Below are positions 26,562-35,298 of a stretch of DNA of 64,000 nt, piece by piece. The notes under the pieces were generated by a model that saw only the letters and a program-made list of their open reading frames with translations, had not been told where the DNA came from and searched no databases. Within the stretch, counting starts at the first letter, position 1; the number at the start of each line of letters is the position of its first letter. Made by a program: the position numbers and the translations under genes. The stretch comes from Brevibacillus laterosporus (GTDB taxonomy: Bacteria; Bacillota; Bacilli; Brevibacillales; Brevibacillaceae): positions 248,001 through 312,000 of the forward strand of contig NZ_JAUKFY010000003.1 of assembly GCF_030489605.1 (NCBI RefSeq), given 5' to 3'.

Positions 26562-28055
26562 TTATTTGGTTCTCGTTCTTTTTTTCGAGAAGGCTGAGCG
26601 TCCTTGACCGGCTGAACGGCTTAGCTTTGCTTTTGATTTGCTTGGAGCTGTCCCTCCAGAGCGTTTTGCTCCTGATTTTGTCTCCTGACGTGTGCCTGGT
26701 CTTGAGCTTGGTTTGTTTTCTGTCCTTGTCCCTTGCTTTACTCCTGACTTTTGTCCCGGTCTCGTCTGATTATGCTTTGCCTGGCCTGATCGTGCTGACG
26801 ACTTAGACCCAGCTTTCGATCCTGTAGCTGTTGCTCGATTACCGTCTCTTGCTTTTGACTGACGTCTATTTTGTGATTGTCCTGCCTTCTTGTCTGCCGT
26901 ATGTCTTGCTGCTTCTTCATTAGATCTTTCTTGAGAAAAAGAAGTGCCATAGGCTTCTTTTTTCAGGGACTGCCCAATTCCCTTTTCAATCATATCTAAA
27001 TACATCCGGTCTTTAGGAGCAACAAACGTGATCGCTACCCCTGTACCGCCAGCCCGCCCGGTTCTGCCGATCCGATGTATATAGCTCTCTACATCATGAG
27101 GAATGTCATAGTTAAACACATGCGTGACCCCTTCCACATCCAAACCGCGGGCAGCGACATCGGTGGCCACCAAAAATTGCAGGCTTGCTTCCCGGAAGCG
27201 TTTCATGACTTGTTCGCGTTTGGCTTGTGATAAATCGCCATGAAGCTCGTCACTAGCATAACCAAATCCTTGCAAGGCTTCATTTAAAGTAGAAGCTCTT
27301 CGTTTGGTTCGGCAGAAGATCACCGCTAAAAAAGGACGGCATTCATCAATAGCCTGGCGCAAGGCCGCTTGTTTGGCCCGGTCGGTCGTCTCGATTGCAC
27401 GTTGCTCGATGTTAGCTACCGCGATCCCTTCACTCTTCGCCTGAATCGTGACAGGCTGGCGCATAAAGCCTTTTGCCAGACTTTGGATTTGCTTTGGCAT
27501 AGTCGCTGAGAATAATAGCGTCTGTCTCGTTGGTGACGTGGCTTTGATAATCTCTTCTACTTCAGGTAAAAAACCAAGATGCAACATCTGATCCGCTTCA
27601 TCAAGAACTAGCTGAGACACCTGCCCAAGCTGTATCGTGCCTCTCCGCATATGATCAAGCAATCGCCCCGGAGTAGCAATCACGATCTGCCGGCTGCCTC
27701 TTAATTTCTTCATCTGCCGCTCTACATCCTGTCCGCCATAGATGGCTAGCACCTGCACCCCAGACCTCGTAAAAACAAGCTTGTTTACCTCAGCGGTAAT
27801 TTGTAGGGCTAATTCACGAGTCGGTGTCACAATTAGAGCTTGTACATCCGGATTTTCAGGATTTATCATCTGTAAAATAGGCAAAACAAAAGCTAATGTC
27901 TTGCCCGTCCCCGTCTGTGCCTGAGCAATTACATCCACCCCGGTTAATACTGCAGGAATTCCTTTCTCCTGAATCGCTGTAGGTGAGTGTAATCCATTCT
28001 GTTGAAGTGCTTTTTCTATTGAAGCCTGTATTCCTAATGACTGAAATTTTGGCAA
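26562..28055 (-). CDS. DEAD-box ATP-dependent RNA helicase
   Basis: A 497-residue RNA helicase with all DEAD-box motifs: the Q motif ([10 protein letters not shown]), motif I AQTGTGKT, Ia PTRELA, GG and TPGR, motif II DEAD, motif III SAT, and C-domain motifs RGLD and HRIGRTGR. After about residue 365 comes a long low-complexity tail rich in Ser, Gly, Lys, Arg and Gln, which should bind RNA non-specifically, as in cold-shock DEAD-box proteins (CshA-like). The open frame extends to 28157, into the preceding methyltransferase gene, but TTG at 28055, with AGAGGTGG five bases before, gives the usual MPKFQSLGI opening; GTG at 28064 is an alternative. Confidence 0.88.
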   Translation of the reverse strand: MPKFQSLGIQASIEKALQQNGLHSPTAIQEKGIPAVLTGVDVIAQAQTGTGKTLAFVLPILQMINPENPDVQALIVTPTRELALQITAEVNKLVFTRSGVQVLAIYGGQDVERQMKKLRGSRQIVIATPGRLLDHMRRGTIQLGQVSQLVLDEADQMLHLGFLPEVEEIIKATSPTRQTLLFSATMPKQIQSLAKGFMRQPVTIQAKSEGIAVANIEQRAIETTDRAKQAALRQAIDECRPFLAVIFCRTKRRASTLNEALQGFGYASDELHGDLSQAKREQVMKRFREASLQFLVATDVAARGLDVEGVTHVFNYDIPHDVESYIHRIGRTGRAGGTGVAITFVAPKDRMYLDMIEKGIGQSLKKEAYGTSFSQERSNEEAARHTADKKAGQSQNRRQSKARDGNRATATGSKAGSKSSARSGQAKHNQTRPGQKSGVKQGTRTENKPSSRPGTRQETKSGAKRSGGTAPSKSKAKLSRSAGQGRSAFSKKRTRTK

Positions 28056-28098
28056 AACCGCCACCTCTTCCCGTAACCAATAACAATTCCTGTAGCTA

Positions 28099-28752
28099 TC
28101 ACTTTTTGCAGACAGCCATTCCAATAAAATAACGAACCTGATCACGCGGCTTCTCAAACGTTAATCCACGCTGGTAATAAATTTCTACCTCAGAAAAGCG
28201 AATAAATAGTTGCTCAAATTCCTCAGGAGTTAGCTGGTGAACATGAAACGGTTCACTAGTGGGCATCCCTCTTCCTCTGCCAAATGGACTAGAAAGCACT
28301 AATGTACCCCCAGGCTTTAGCATATGATATATATTTTCCAAAAATAGCTGATCATCTGCCACATGCTCAATTGTTTCAAAGCTAAGAATCGTATCAAACA
28401 TACCTAATTTTTCGGGAAGCTTAGGATCGAGTGCATCATGCTGTAAGTATGTAACCTTTTGATGATTGTACTCACGATTTGCATAACATATCGTCTCTTG
28501 ATCTACATCTACACCAATCAGCTCTGTCACCTCCCGCTTGCGTTCCTTCACAACCATGTGACACCCATAGCCAGTGCCACAGGCAATATCTAGAACTCTC
28601 CCCCGACAGTACGGAGTTGAGAAATAATACCTCGCTAGATGCTCCAACAGCATTCCATTCATCGGCTTGAGCAATTTAGGAATAATGCGTTCCCCTGTCC
28701 ACTCTAACAAAATCCAATCACCTTCTATATCCGCTTCTTTTTTCTTCTTCAT
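28099..28752 (-). CDS. Class I SAM-dependent methyltransferase
   Basis: A 217-residue class I methyltransferase. Motif I is [11 protein letters not shown] (about 54-64), the acidic loop is IGVDVD (about 79-84), and LSFETIEHV marks the post-II region. It resembles small-molecule or ubiquinone-type Methyltransf_11 proteins; the substrate is unknown. It lies 43 bp upstream of the helicase start on the same strand and may be co-transcribed. The ribosome binding site (TAAGG) is modest. Confidence 0.75.
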   Translation of the reverse strand: MKKKKEADIEGDWILLEWTGERIIPKLLKPMNGMLLEHLARYYFSTPYCRGRVLDIACGTGYGCHMVVKERKREVTELIGVDVDQETICYANREYNHQKVTYLQHDALDPKLPEKLGMFDTILSFETIEHVADDQLFLENIYHMLKPGGTLVLSSPFGRGRGMPTSEPFHVHQLTPEEFEQLFIRFSEVEIYYQRGLTFEKPRDQVRYFIGMAVCKK

Positions 28753-28876
28753 TATACAGATGCCTTACCAACAAAAAAAACTGCCGCTTGGATTATTATC
28801 ATCACAAACGACAGATATAATAGGTAAGTCATCTATCTCAACCTGCAATTGTTTTATCTGGAAATGGATATTATGT

Positions 28877-29449
28877 TCATTGATAAACCATGCAATATTG
28901 TTCTATCTGACTCTTTGGCAAAGGTATTACTTCAATTGTGGTAAATTGATATCGCTCATATAAAGCAATGTTTTGAGGGTTTTGAGTTTCTAGCGTACAT
29001 ACGATGTTTCGCTGATTACATTCCTCTAAAAGAGGCTTCATAATTTTACTCACGTACCCTTGCCCCCGAAACTGTGGTTGCACCACGAGCATATCCAAAT
29101 GCATATACACTCGTCCCTCAAACACAGACAGCCAAGCAGAGCTCATACAGCGCAGAATAGCCAATCCTCGGCAAAATCCCCTAAGTCCAATATACTTGCT
29201 AGCTTTCAGCGACTTAACGATTGTACGACAGATATCCCACATGTATCTGTATGCAGGCAATGCTTCTGCCTTTTCCGATCTGTATACTAATGCAACAGCT
29301 TCCAGTCTACCGGAGGTCGCATATAAATCAGAGTAATCATACAGCATGGTAACATAGTTTGTAAAAAAGATCTGTAAAACCTTCAGTCTGGTAGAACGGT
29401 CAGGCAGGATATGCTGATACAGTGGGTCTTCCATAAATCCTTCTGCCAA
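28877..29449 (-). CDS. GNAT-family N-acetyltransferase, start uncertain
   Basis: A GNAT acetyltransferase whose C-terminal half shows the acetyl-CoA site MLVVQPQFRGQGYVSKIM (about 120-137) and ends with the ETQNPQNIALYERYQF motif common in Bacillales GNATs. The listed 190-residue frame begins at a TTG with no ribosome binding site. The same frame continues upstream in a protein-like way (VKLSRNEIGRAANVLAEGF) without any start codon until a TAG. An ATG at 29550 in another frame would join it after a one-base correction, so the gene may carry a 5' frameshift. The substrate is unknown. Confidence 0.65.
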   Translation of the reverse strand: MAEGFMEDPLYQHILPDRSTRLKVLQIFFTNYVTMLYDYSDLYATSGRLEAVALVYRSEKAEALPAYRYMWDICRTIVKSLKASKYIGLRGFCRGLAILRCMSSAWLSVFEGRVYMHLDMLVVQPQFRGQGYVSKIMKPLLEECNQRNIVCTLETQNPQNIALYERYQFTTIEVIPLPKSQIEQYCMVYQ

Positions 29450-29637
29450 TACATTCGCTGCTCGGCCAATCTCGTTACGGCTTAACTTAACTATGTGCTC
29501 GCTACAAATAGTTCCACCCCATTGAATAGTTTGTAAGCTAAGCTATCCATTTGCTGTTAGCTTATCCTTCCATGGTACAGCTTGGGCTGGAACGCCGTCA
29601 AATCGAGCAGGTAGAGTGACGCCGGAACATTGTATGA

Positions 29638-31287
29638 TCATTGTGTTCCTGCATGAATGCTGGTAGACGCATTCTTTTTAAAGGTATACGCAAGTACAGG
29701 TTCTCTGATGAATCGACCATTTATCATTGGGAAGGCATACTCTAATTTTACTGGGTTTTGTTCTATATATTTACGTGCTGCCTCCTCGGAAGAAAGGGCT
29801 TTCCTGATATCTGCAAAGGTTTCTGTCCCATCTGCTAATGATAAAAACATACCCAATACCGCTTTCGTCTCTACATCAATCGTGATTTTGTATGTCTGAT
29901 CAAATATAGGCACTCCCTGATACGAACGATAAAAAACGATGGATTCTTCACCAAATGGGTTCCCTTTTTGGTGTTGACGGAGCATACGCAACTCCCTGAC
30001 ACTCTCGTCCAAATATGGTTGTAAAAACTCCAGCGCTGTCTCCTCCAGCTCTTTATCAGAGAATTTCTTTTCCTTTATCTTTTGCGTACGATCCATCTTT
30101 TTAATGCTAAATTGTTTCACACGATCTCCTAGTGTAATTACTTTATAGAAGATATCATCCCGGCTACCATCGTATTCTGTCTCCCCCTCGCCCATCATAT
30201 ATTTTGGCACATTGCTTACCCCTAAAGCTAATCCCTTGGTATCTACCCCAAACGAAGCTAATACATCGGTGGCTTCCTGTGGATTTGTTACGATGACTTG
30301 TTTTTTTCCCGGCGTAACAGTAATAACGGGGGAGAATTGTACTTCGTAGCCATGCGAAACTTGAATCTGTTCACCAGTCTGAGCATTCAGGTACGTAGCC
30401 ATTCCATCTCTATATTTCAGCTCATAGGTTTTCGCATCCGGTCCCTTTCTGCCCTTAGGCATATAGACCAATTGTAAATTCTCAGCAAATTTCTTTTCTA
30501 AAATAGGCATTTCCAATAGCTCAACAGGTTTTTTAAATTTGGAAATATCCATGGTAAGTCCAGCAGATTCCCCTGCATTCGCATATCGAATCGTTCCCTT
30601 TTCTCCAACCCCTATTGCATAATAATCTTCAGCCACTGGAATATCATTTACATAGCGCTGATAAAAAACGGTAGCAACCTTTTCCTCCTTATTAATTTCT
30701 ACCTTCCCTAAACGATACTGTTGCTTCTGAGTTCCTAGCATGGTAGTGAGAAATTCCTCTGCCACTTTTTTGGCAACCGCCTCTGAAGGAGCTTCGGTAT
30801 CAGGAGCAGAGGGATTTTCTTGAAAAAGAGACAGGAGCGTACCGTCACTAGCATCAATCTGAGCATCCGCATACAGTATCGCCTTGTTATTTTCCTTTTT
30901 ACGGAATATGATCCTATACTGATCTCGATGTGCTTGGCTTATACTGAAAGTTTTATCTGCTGATTGAAGCGCGGGAACAATGCCGTACAGCTTTTCTATT
31001 GTTTTTTTAGCAGCATGGCTCATCTCATTTTCTGAGCTAATCGGTTTATGTTGAAAAGAAAGGTTACTATTATTAGATAAAGGATAAGCAAATGTAACAA
31101 GCAGGAGAATAACGGCTGCAGATAAACCCCACTGCGAAACTAAACGAGTCCATCTACGCTGTTTTTGTCTTCTTTTCACCTTGTTCATCAATGCTCTATC
31201 CAGTGTTTGGGGAAATTCTCTTCTGGGCAGTGAATCATAGCTTTCTCTAATTTTTCGAAATAGTGCCTTATCATCGGGAAAGTTCAT
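29638..31287 (-). CDS. Putative anti-sigma factor with extracytoplasmic YcdB/YcdC-like domain
   Basis: A 549-residue single-pass protein. Residues 1-50 form a basic cytoplasmic part (FRKIRESYDSLPRREFPQTLD...), a membrane segment follows (about 52-70), and the remaining 475 residues lie outside. The outer part is closely similar, along its length, to the secreted protein encoded at 31911-33461 (for example FYQRYVNDIPVAED in both). The gene overlaps the ECF sigma gene by 17 bp, which is the usual sigma/anti-sigma arrangement, so I infer that the N-terminal part holds the sigma factor. It lacks the HxxxCxxC zinc anti-sigma motif. GGAAGGGGGATGGGAG precedes the ATG. The outer domain is a candidate sensor. 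Confidence 0.75.
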   Translation of the reverse strand: MNFPDDKALFRKIRESYDSLPRREFPQTLDRALMNKVKRRQKQRRWTRLVSQWGLSAAVILLLVTFAYPLSNNSNLSFQHKPISSENEMSHAAKKTIEKLYGIVPALQSADKTFSISQAHRDQYRIIFRKKENNKAILYADAQIDASDGTLLSLFQENPSAPDTEAPSEAVAKKVAEEFLTTMLGTQKQQYRLGKVEINKEEKVATVFYQRYVNDIPVAEDYYAIGVGEKGTIRYANAGESAGLTMDISKFKKPVELLEMPILEKKFAENLQLVYMPKGRKGPDAKTYELKYRDGMATYLNAQTGEQIQVSHGYEVQFSPVITVTPGKKQVIVTNPQEATDVLASFGVDTKGLALGVSNVPKYMMGEGETEYDGSRDDIFYKVITLGDRVKQFSIKKMDRTQKIKEKKFSDKELEETALEFLQPYLDESVRELRMLRQHQKGNPFGEESIVFYRSYQGVPIFDQTYKITIDVETKAVLGMFLSLADGTETFADIRKALSSEEAARKYIEQNPVKLEYAFPMINGRFIREPVLAYTFKKNASTSIHAGTQ

Positions 31288-31816
31288 GCTCCCATCCCCC
31301 TTCCCAGTAGCCTTTCAAATAGGTTCGTAATTGTTTCACAGCACGATGGAAATCTACTCGCACCTTAGCCTCGCTGCATTCTAAGATTTCCGCTGTTTCC
31401 TTTATACTGAATTCCTTTAACCCTCGCAGAATAACAACACTGCGATATTTAGGCTTAAGTCGGAGCATAGCCGATATCATGAGTTCCTTTTCTTCTTTTG
31501 CCTCAAGTTCTGATTCAGGGCGTCCAAGCTTAGACGGAAGGCCCATTATTGGTTCCATGCTCAGCCAGGCACGAATTCTTCTTTTGCGTCCATAGTCGAT
31601 GGCGACATGCTTAGCAATGCTAAGAATCCATGTTTTCATACTGGAGCGTTCCTCATAACGCGGCAATGCATCCAGAACTCTGATAAAAACCTCCTGTGTT
31701 AAATCCTCTGCATTGTTTCGATTACCCGTAAAATATATCATAAATTGATAGACTTCCAGATAATGCTGTTCATACACTAGCCTGCTTCTTCCTTCAATAT
31801 CATTTGTATGGTACAA
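31271..31816 (-). CDS. ECF-type RNA polymerase sigma factor
   Basis: A 181-residue ECF sigma factor with region 2 (YQFMIYFTGNRNNAEDLTQEVF, about 24-45, containing the DLTQEVF motif) and region 4 (LKPKYRSVVILRGLKEFS through the helix-turn-helix with ECSEAKVRVDFHRAVKQL). It is closest to the SigX/SigV/SigW type. The start may be GTG at 31828, but AGGTGGAG is correctly spaced only for TTG at 31816. It overlaps the downstream anti-sigma gene and lies 94 bp after the secreted paralogue's stop codon. The operon's single ECF-type promoter suggests that it regulates itself. Confidence 0.88.
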   Translation of the reverse strand: MYHTNDIEGRSRLVYEQHYLEVYQFMIYFTGNRNNAEDLTQEVFIRVLDALPRYEERSSMKTWILSIAKHVAIDYGRKRRIRAWLSMEPIMGLPSKLGRPESELEAKEEKELMISAMLRLKPKYRSVVILRGLKEFSIKETAEILECSEAKVRVDFHRAVKQLRTYLKGYWEGGWEHELSR

Positions 31817-31869
31817 GAGAGTCTCCACCTACTCTACAGCAAATTAATCAAAAGCTATGTAAATTGATA

Positions 31870-31901
31870 CCGATCCATCTTTTTAGAATCAGATGGATCG
31901 G
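31870..31901 (-). promoter_or_regulatory. Strong hairpin between the secreted-protein gene and the sigma gene
   Basis: Perfect 11-bp arms CCGATCCATCT (31870-31880) and AGATGGATCGG (31891-31901) with a 10-nt loop. On the minus strand it is followed by TATCAATTT, not a proper U-tract. It may partly terminate or protect the upstream message, giving more of the secreted protein than of the sigma factor. Confidence 0.6.
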
Positions 31902-31910
31902 CAGGAAAGG

Positions 31911-33461
31911 CTATTTATTTACTACTTCCCCAGTTATAGCATCGATAGTTCCCGTATTCTTGTTACTTTGTGTATAAACCAATGATGGCTCCTTCACAAC
32001 TTGATTATTGATTATCGGGAAGCCGTATTCTAGTTTTACTGGTTGTTTCTCTAGATACTTACGAGCAGCCTCTTCTACAGAGATGACTTGGCTGGCATCT
32101 GCGAGGGTTTCAGTCCCGTCCGTTACGCTTAAAAACATGCCCTGAATTGCTCCCGTCTCTGCGTTAACAGTGACGCTATAGGCTTGAGTGATACCAGGAA
32201 TTCCTTGATACGAGCGATAAAAAACAACTGTTTCATTCGCATCAGTAAGATTAATGGTTTTATGCTTCTTATTCATGCGCAGTTCTGTCACGTCCTTATC
32301 TAAATACGGCTGTAAAAATTCTAATGCCTTCGCCTCAATCTCTTTATCCGAGAGCTTCTTCTCTTTCACCTTTTGTGTTCGATCCACCTTTTGAACGCTA
32401 AATTTAATTACTCGTCCTCCGTGTGTTTTTACTCCATAAACGGTTCCATTTTGATTAGCAACATACTCTGCTTCACCTTGACCCTTCATAAAATCTGGAA
32501 CCTTGCTTGATGTAAGTACCAGTCCCTTTGTATCTACTCCGAATGAAGCTAATGCCTCCGTCGCTTCTTGCGGAGTTTTGGCCATGATCTGTTTATTTCC
32601 CGGAGTAACAGTAATGGTCGGCGAAAGCTCTCCTTGATAGCTTGCAGCAAGCTGAACCTTTTCACCTGTCTGTGCATCTAAAACAGGGAACCAATCTTTA
32701 TACTTTAACTCAAATATTTTAGCATCGGCTCCCTCTCTACCCTTCGGCATGTAGACTAATTCCAAATGCTTAGCAAATGCTTTTTCAATGTCCTGTCCCG
32801 TAAGGAGCGTGGTTGGCTTCTTAAATTTGGAAACATCCATGGAAAGTCCGGTAGATGCCTTTGCATTCGCATATCGAATCTTTCCTTTTTCTCCAACCCC
32901 TATTACATAACCATCTTCAGCCACTGGGATATCATTTACATAGCGCTGATAAAAAACGGTAGTAATCTTTTGCTCTTGATTAATTTCTACTTTCTCTAGA
33001 CGATACTGTTGCTTCTGACTTCCTATCATGGCGGTTAGGAACTCTTCTGCCGCTTTCTTTGCTATTGCTTCTGCAGGGGCTTTGGTATCAGGTGCGGACG
33101 GATTTTCTTGGGAAAAGGACAGAAGTGTACCGTCTTTAGCATCAATCTGAGCATCGGCATACAACGTTGCCTTGTTATTGTCCTTTTTACGGAAAATAAG
33201 CTGGTACTGTTCACGGTATTGTCCATTGCTCACATTAATATGTTTCTGTGCTTCTTTAAAAACTGGAAATGTTTTATATAGCTTAGCCAGTGTCTGTTTA
33301 GCAGCATCGCTTACTTGTGTTTCAGGGATAGACTGATTAGCGGCTGCTGAAACACTCTTGGCTGATACCTGATCTTGCAACCAATAAGGCGTTGTGGAAA
33401 GCATGCTTACAAGGCACAGCGTAGAAATTATTTTTTTTGACAGCTTTTTATGTTGGTTCAT
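31911..33461 (-). CDS. Secreted YcdB/YcdC-domain protein
   Basis: A 516-residue protein with a Sec signal peptide (about 1-34, basic start, hydrophobic core, QVSAKSVSA region). The mature part consists of YcdB/YcdC-like, PepSY-related repeats, with segments such as FRKKDNNKATLYADAQIDA, ITVTPGNKQIM and EEAARKYLEKQPVKLEYGFP. No catalytic motif is recognised. It is a full-length paralogue of the outer part of the putative anti-sigma factor and is the first gene of the same operon, directly behind the ECF-type promoter. It could be the abundant output of the regulon, or a soluble competitor for the same ligand. AAGGGAGG precedes the ATG. Confidence 0.8.
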   Translation of the reverse strand: MNQHKKLSKKIISTLCLVSMLSTTPYWLQDQVSAKSVSAAANQSIPETQVSDAAKQTLAKLYKTFPVFKEAQKHINVSNGQYREQYQLIFRKKDNNKATLYADAQIDAKDGTLLSFSQENPSAPDTKAPAEAIAKKAAEEFLTAMIGSQKQQYRLEKVEINQEQKITTVFYQRYVNDIPVAEDGYVIGVGEKGKIRYANAKASTGLSMDVSKFKKPTTLLTGQDIEKAFAKHLELVYMPKGREGADAKIFELKYKDWFPVLDAQTGEKVQLAASYQGELSPTITVTPGNKQIMAKTPQEATEALASFGVDTKGLVLTSSKVPDFMKGQGEAEYVANQNGTVYGVKTHGGRVIKFSVQKVDRTQKVKEKKLSDKEIEAKALEFLQPYLDKDVTELRMNKKHKTINLTDANETVVFYRSYQGIPGITQAYSVTVNAETGAIQGMFLSVTDGTETLADASQVISVEEAARKYLEKQPVKLEYGFPIINNQVVKEPSLVYTQSNKNTGTIDAITGEVVNK

Positions 33462-33508
33462 TATATTTTCCTCCCTTGATCATGTCATTTTGTTCTTCAT
33501 AGGGTTTA

Positions 33509-33534
33509 GTCGAAACCTATTAGCAAATGTTACA
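33509..33534 (-). promoter_or_regulatory. ECF-type promoter of the secreted protein/sigma/anti-sigma operon
   Basis: On the minus strand TGTAAC (plus-strand 33529-33534), 16 nt, then CGAC (33509-33512), 48 bp before the first gene's ATG. TGTAAC-N16/17-CGAC is the SigX-like ECF promoter form. It is the only such element before the three genes, which supports autoregulation. Confidence 0.7.
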
Positions 33535-33922
33535 AAAATTTTTTCTATTTCATTTTTAACCGATTAAATCATCAAAATTCTTCCTTCCCTAAAAAAATCC
33601 AAAAACATATTTGTACTTTTTTTCACTTATCAAAAATGCCAAAAATGACATCAAATTGATACAATTCGTGGCGAATTTGTGATTTTTTTAACATCCAATG
33701 TGTAATAGCCCCATCTCTACCACAATCAGGTGCTTGCCATTTAGGCAAGAAAGCATAAAATGAAGGTTGGGCAGTAAGCGCTTTTACTTTTTCGAGGTAG
33801 ATGGGAACATATTAAAATTATTTTTTATATGCTCATAAGCAGATTGTCTAACATCTTGCCAAAATTGTTAGAGCTTCAAATGAGGTATTTTGCACAAAAC
33901 TGTTTCCATAAAAAAAACCGTA
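33535..33922. other. AT-rich gap between divergent operons
   Basis: About 390 bp with no coding signal. One small hairpin, CTTGCC-ATTTA-GGCAAG, lies near 33734-33750. I see no recognised riboswitch. It separates the ECF operon promoter from the qox promoter region. Confidence 0.5.
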
Positions 33923-33951
33923 TTGAATTAACTTAAAAATGATTCTATACT
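33923..33951 (+). promoter_or_regulatory. Candidate SigA promoter of the qox operon
   Basis: TTGAAT (33923-33928), a 17-nt spacer and TATACT (33946-33951). It is about 360 bp before qoxA and just ahead of a candidate leader ORF. Confidence 0.5.
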
Positions 33952-33968
33952 GTTATTTTTAACATTTG

Positions 33969-33994
33969 TGCAATATCCCAATATAGTTATTGCA
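33969..33994 (+). promoter_or_regulatory. Inverted repeat in the qox 5' region
   Basis: TGCAATA (33969-33975) and TATTGCA (33988-33994) are separated by 12 nt and begin 18 bp after the candidate -10. It may be an operator or an RNA hairpin. It does not match the Fnr (TGTGA-N4-TCACA) or Rex consensus. Confidence 0.4.
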
Positions 33995-34046
33995 TGAGGC
34001 TTCTTGTTTTCAATCATCACCGATTTCACACCCTAGGAGGTCAACC

Positions 34047-34145
34047 ATGATTCATTGCATACTGAACAACAAACCACAACTTATTCTACATGGCGTATGC
34101 CTCACCTGTAGTAATCCTTCCTTACGTTTAAGGCGTTCAATTTAA
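34047..34145 (+). CDS. Candidate 32-residue leader peptide before qoxA
   Basis: A short ORF with an almost ideal ribosome binding site (AGGAGG, six bases before the ATG). It encodes 32 residues with Cys4 and a CLTC pair (18-21) and a basic end (RLRRSI). It lies downstream of the candidate promoter and repeat, and 163 bp before qoxA. No known peptide family is recognised. The strong translation signal suggests that it is really translated, possibly as a regulatory upstream ORF. Confidence 0.45.
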   Translation: MIHCILNNKPQLILHGVCLTCSNPSLRLRRSI

Positions 34146-34308
34146 CATTCCTATAAATGAAGTCTATTCATATCGCTAGGAACCCTATTTTTATATGTGG
34201 TTTCGTATTGAAAGTAATCTCATAGAACATTGGTAAACGACTTTCACCTAGGGCAGAAATCTCCCGTCTTCCTTCGACTAATACACATCTCAGAGAAAGG
34301 GGTCACTT

Positions 34309-35271
34309 ATGAGACACAAAGGGTCGTTTCTTTTCATGTTTTTTTGTCTTGCTCTTTTATTATCCGGTTGTGAGCCATTAATGGTTCTTGATCCAAAAGG
34401 ACCTGTTGCCAAAATACAATCGGACACCATTATTTTTTCTATGTGGGTTATGGCTGGTGTATTATTTGTAGTTTATGTTTTATTTGTTTACATGCTGGTG
34501 AAATATCGCGCTACCAAAGCGAACGAGGGCTATGTACCTCCGCACGAGGAAGGCAGTAAGCTGTTAGAAATTACATGGACAGCCATTCCAATTGTCATTG
34601 TAGTGATTTTATCTGTTATTACTGTCAAAACACTGGATCAAGTGGAAAACAAGCCAGCCGGCTATGACGATCAGAAGCCAATGATCATTTATGCTTCGTC
34701 CTCTAACTGGAAATGGCATTTTAGTTATCCTGAGGAAAACATTGAGACGGTTAACTACCTGAATATCCCGACAAACCGTCCGATCGAATTCCGTCTGTAT
34801 TCGTACGGACCAATCACGAGCTTCTGGATTCCACAGCTTGGCGGTCAAAAATATGCGATGTCCGACATGGTTACCAAATTACATTTTGCCGCTGATCATC
34901 CGGGTTCGTTTATGGGTAAAAACTCTAACTTCTCCGGCAGAGGCTTTGCACAAATGGAATTTGAAGTTCTAGCAATGTCACCTGCTGATTATTCAAAATG
35001 GGTGGATGAAGTAAAGAAAACGGCTCCTAAATTGACAGAGCCTGAATTTGATAGCGTGCTTGACATGGAGCATGTAGGAAGAAAAACATATTCTTCCACA
35101 CACTTATCATTTAGACCAGCGCCTGAGGGTGCCCATGGCGGTCATAATCATGGAGGCGGAACAACAACTGAATCGGAGCCACACTCTTCTTCTGAGCACT
35201 CTGGGCATTCTGATTCTTCTTCCGAGCACTCCGAGCATTCCGAAATGAATCACGACCAGCATAAGAAATAA
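34309..35271 (+). CDS. qoxA: Quinol oxidase (aa3-type) subunit II
   Basis: A 320-residue lipoprotein subunit of the cytochrome aa3 menaquinol oxidase. A lipobox (LLSGC, Cys21) is followed by two membrane segments (about 43-65 and 88-108) and an outer cupredoxin domain. The CuA ligands of cytochrome c oxidases are absent (the segment reads GPITSFWIPQLGGQKYAM, with no Cys-x3-Cys), which marks a quinol oxidase. The last 50 residues are an unusual His/Ser/Glu-rich tail with repeated HS, EHSGHS and HNHGGG units. GAGAAAGGGG precedes the ATG. It is the first gene of qoxABCD. Confidence 0.93.
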   Translation: MRHKGSFLFMFFCLALLLSGCEPLMVLDPKGPVAKIQSDTIIFSMWVMAGVLFVVYVLFVYMLVKYRATKANEGYVPPHEEGSKLLEITWTAIPIVIVVILSVITVKTLDQVENKPAGYDDQKPMIIYASSSNWKWHFSYPEENIETVNYLNIPTNRPIEFRLYSYGPITSFWIPQLGGQKYAMSDMVTKLHFAADHPGSFMGKNSNFSGRGFAQMEFEVLAMSPADYSKWVDEVKKTAPKLTEPEFDSVLDMEHVGRKTYSSTHLSFRPAPEGAHGGHNHGGGTTTESEPHSSSEHSGHSDSSSEHSEHSEMNHDQHKK

Positions 35272-35298
35272 CTAGCTCAGAAAGGAGTCAAATCGGTT

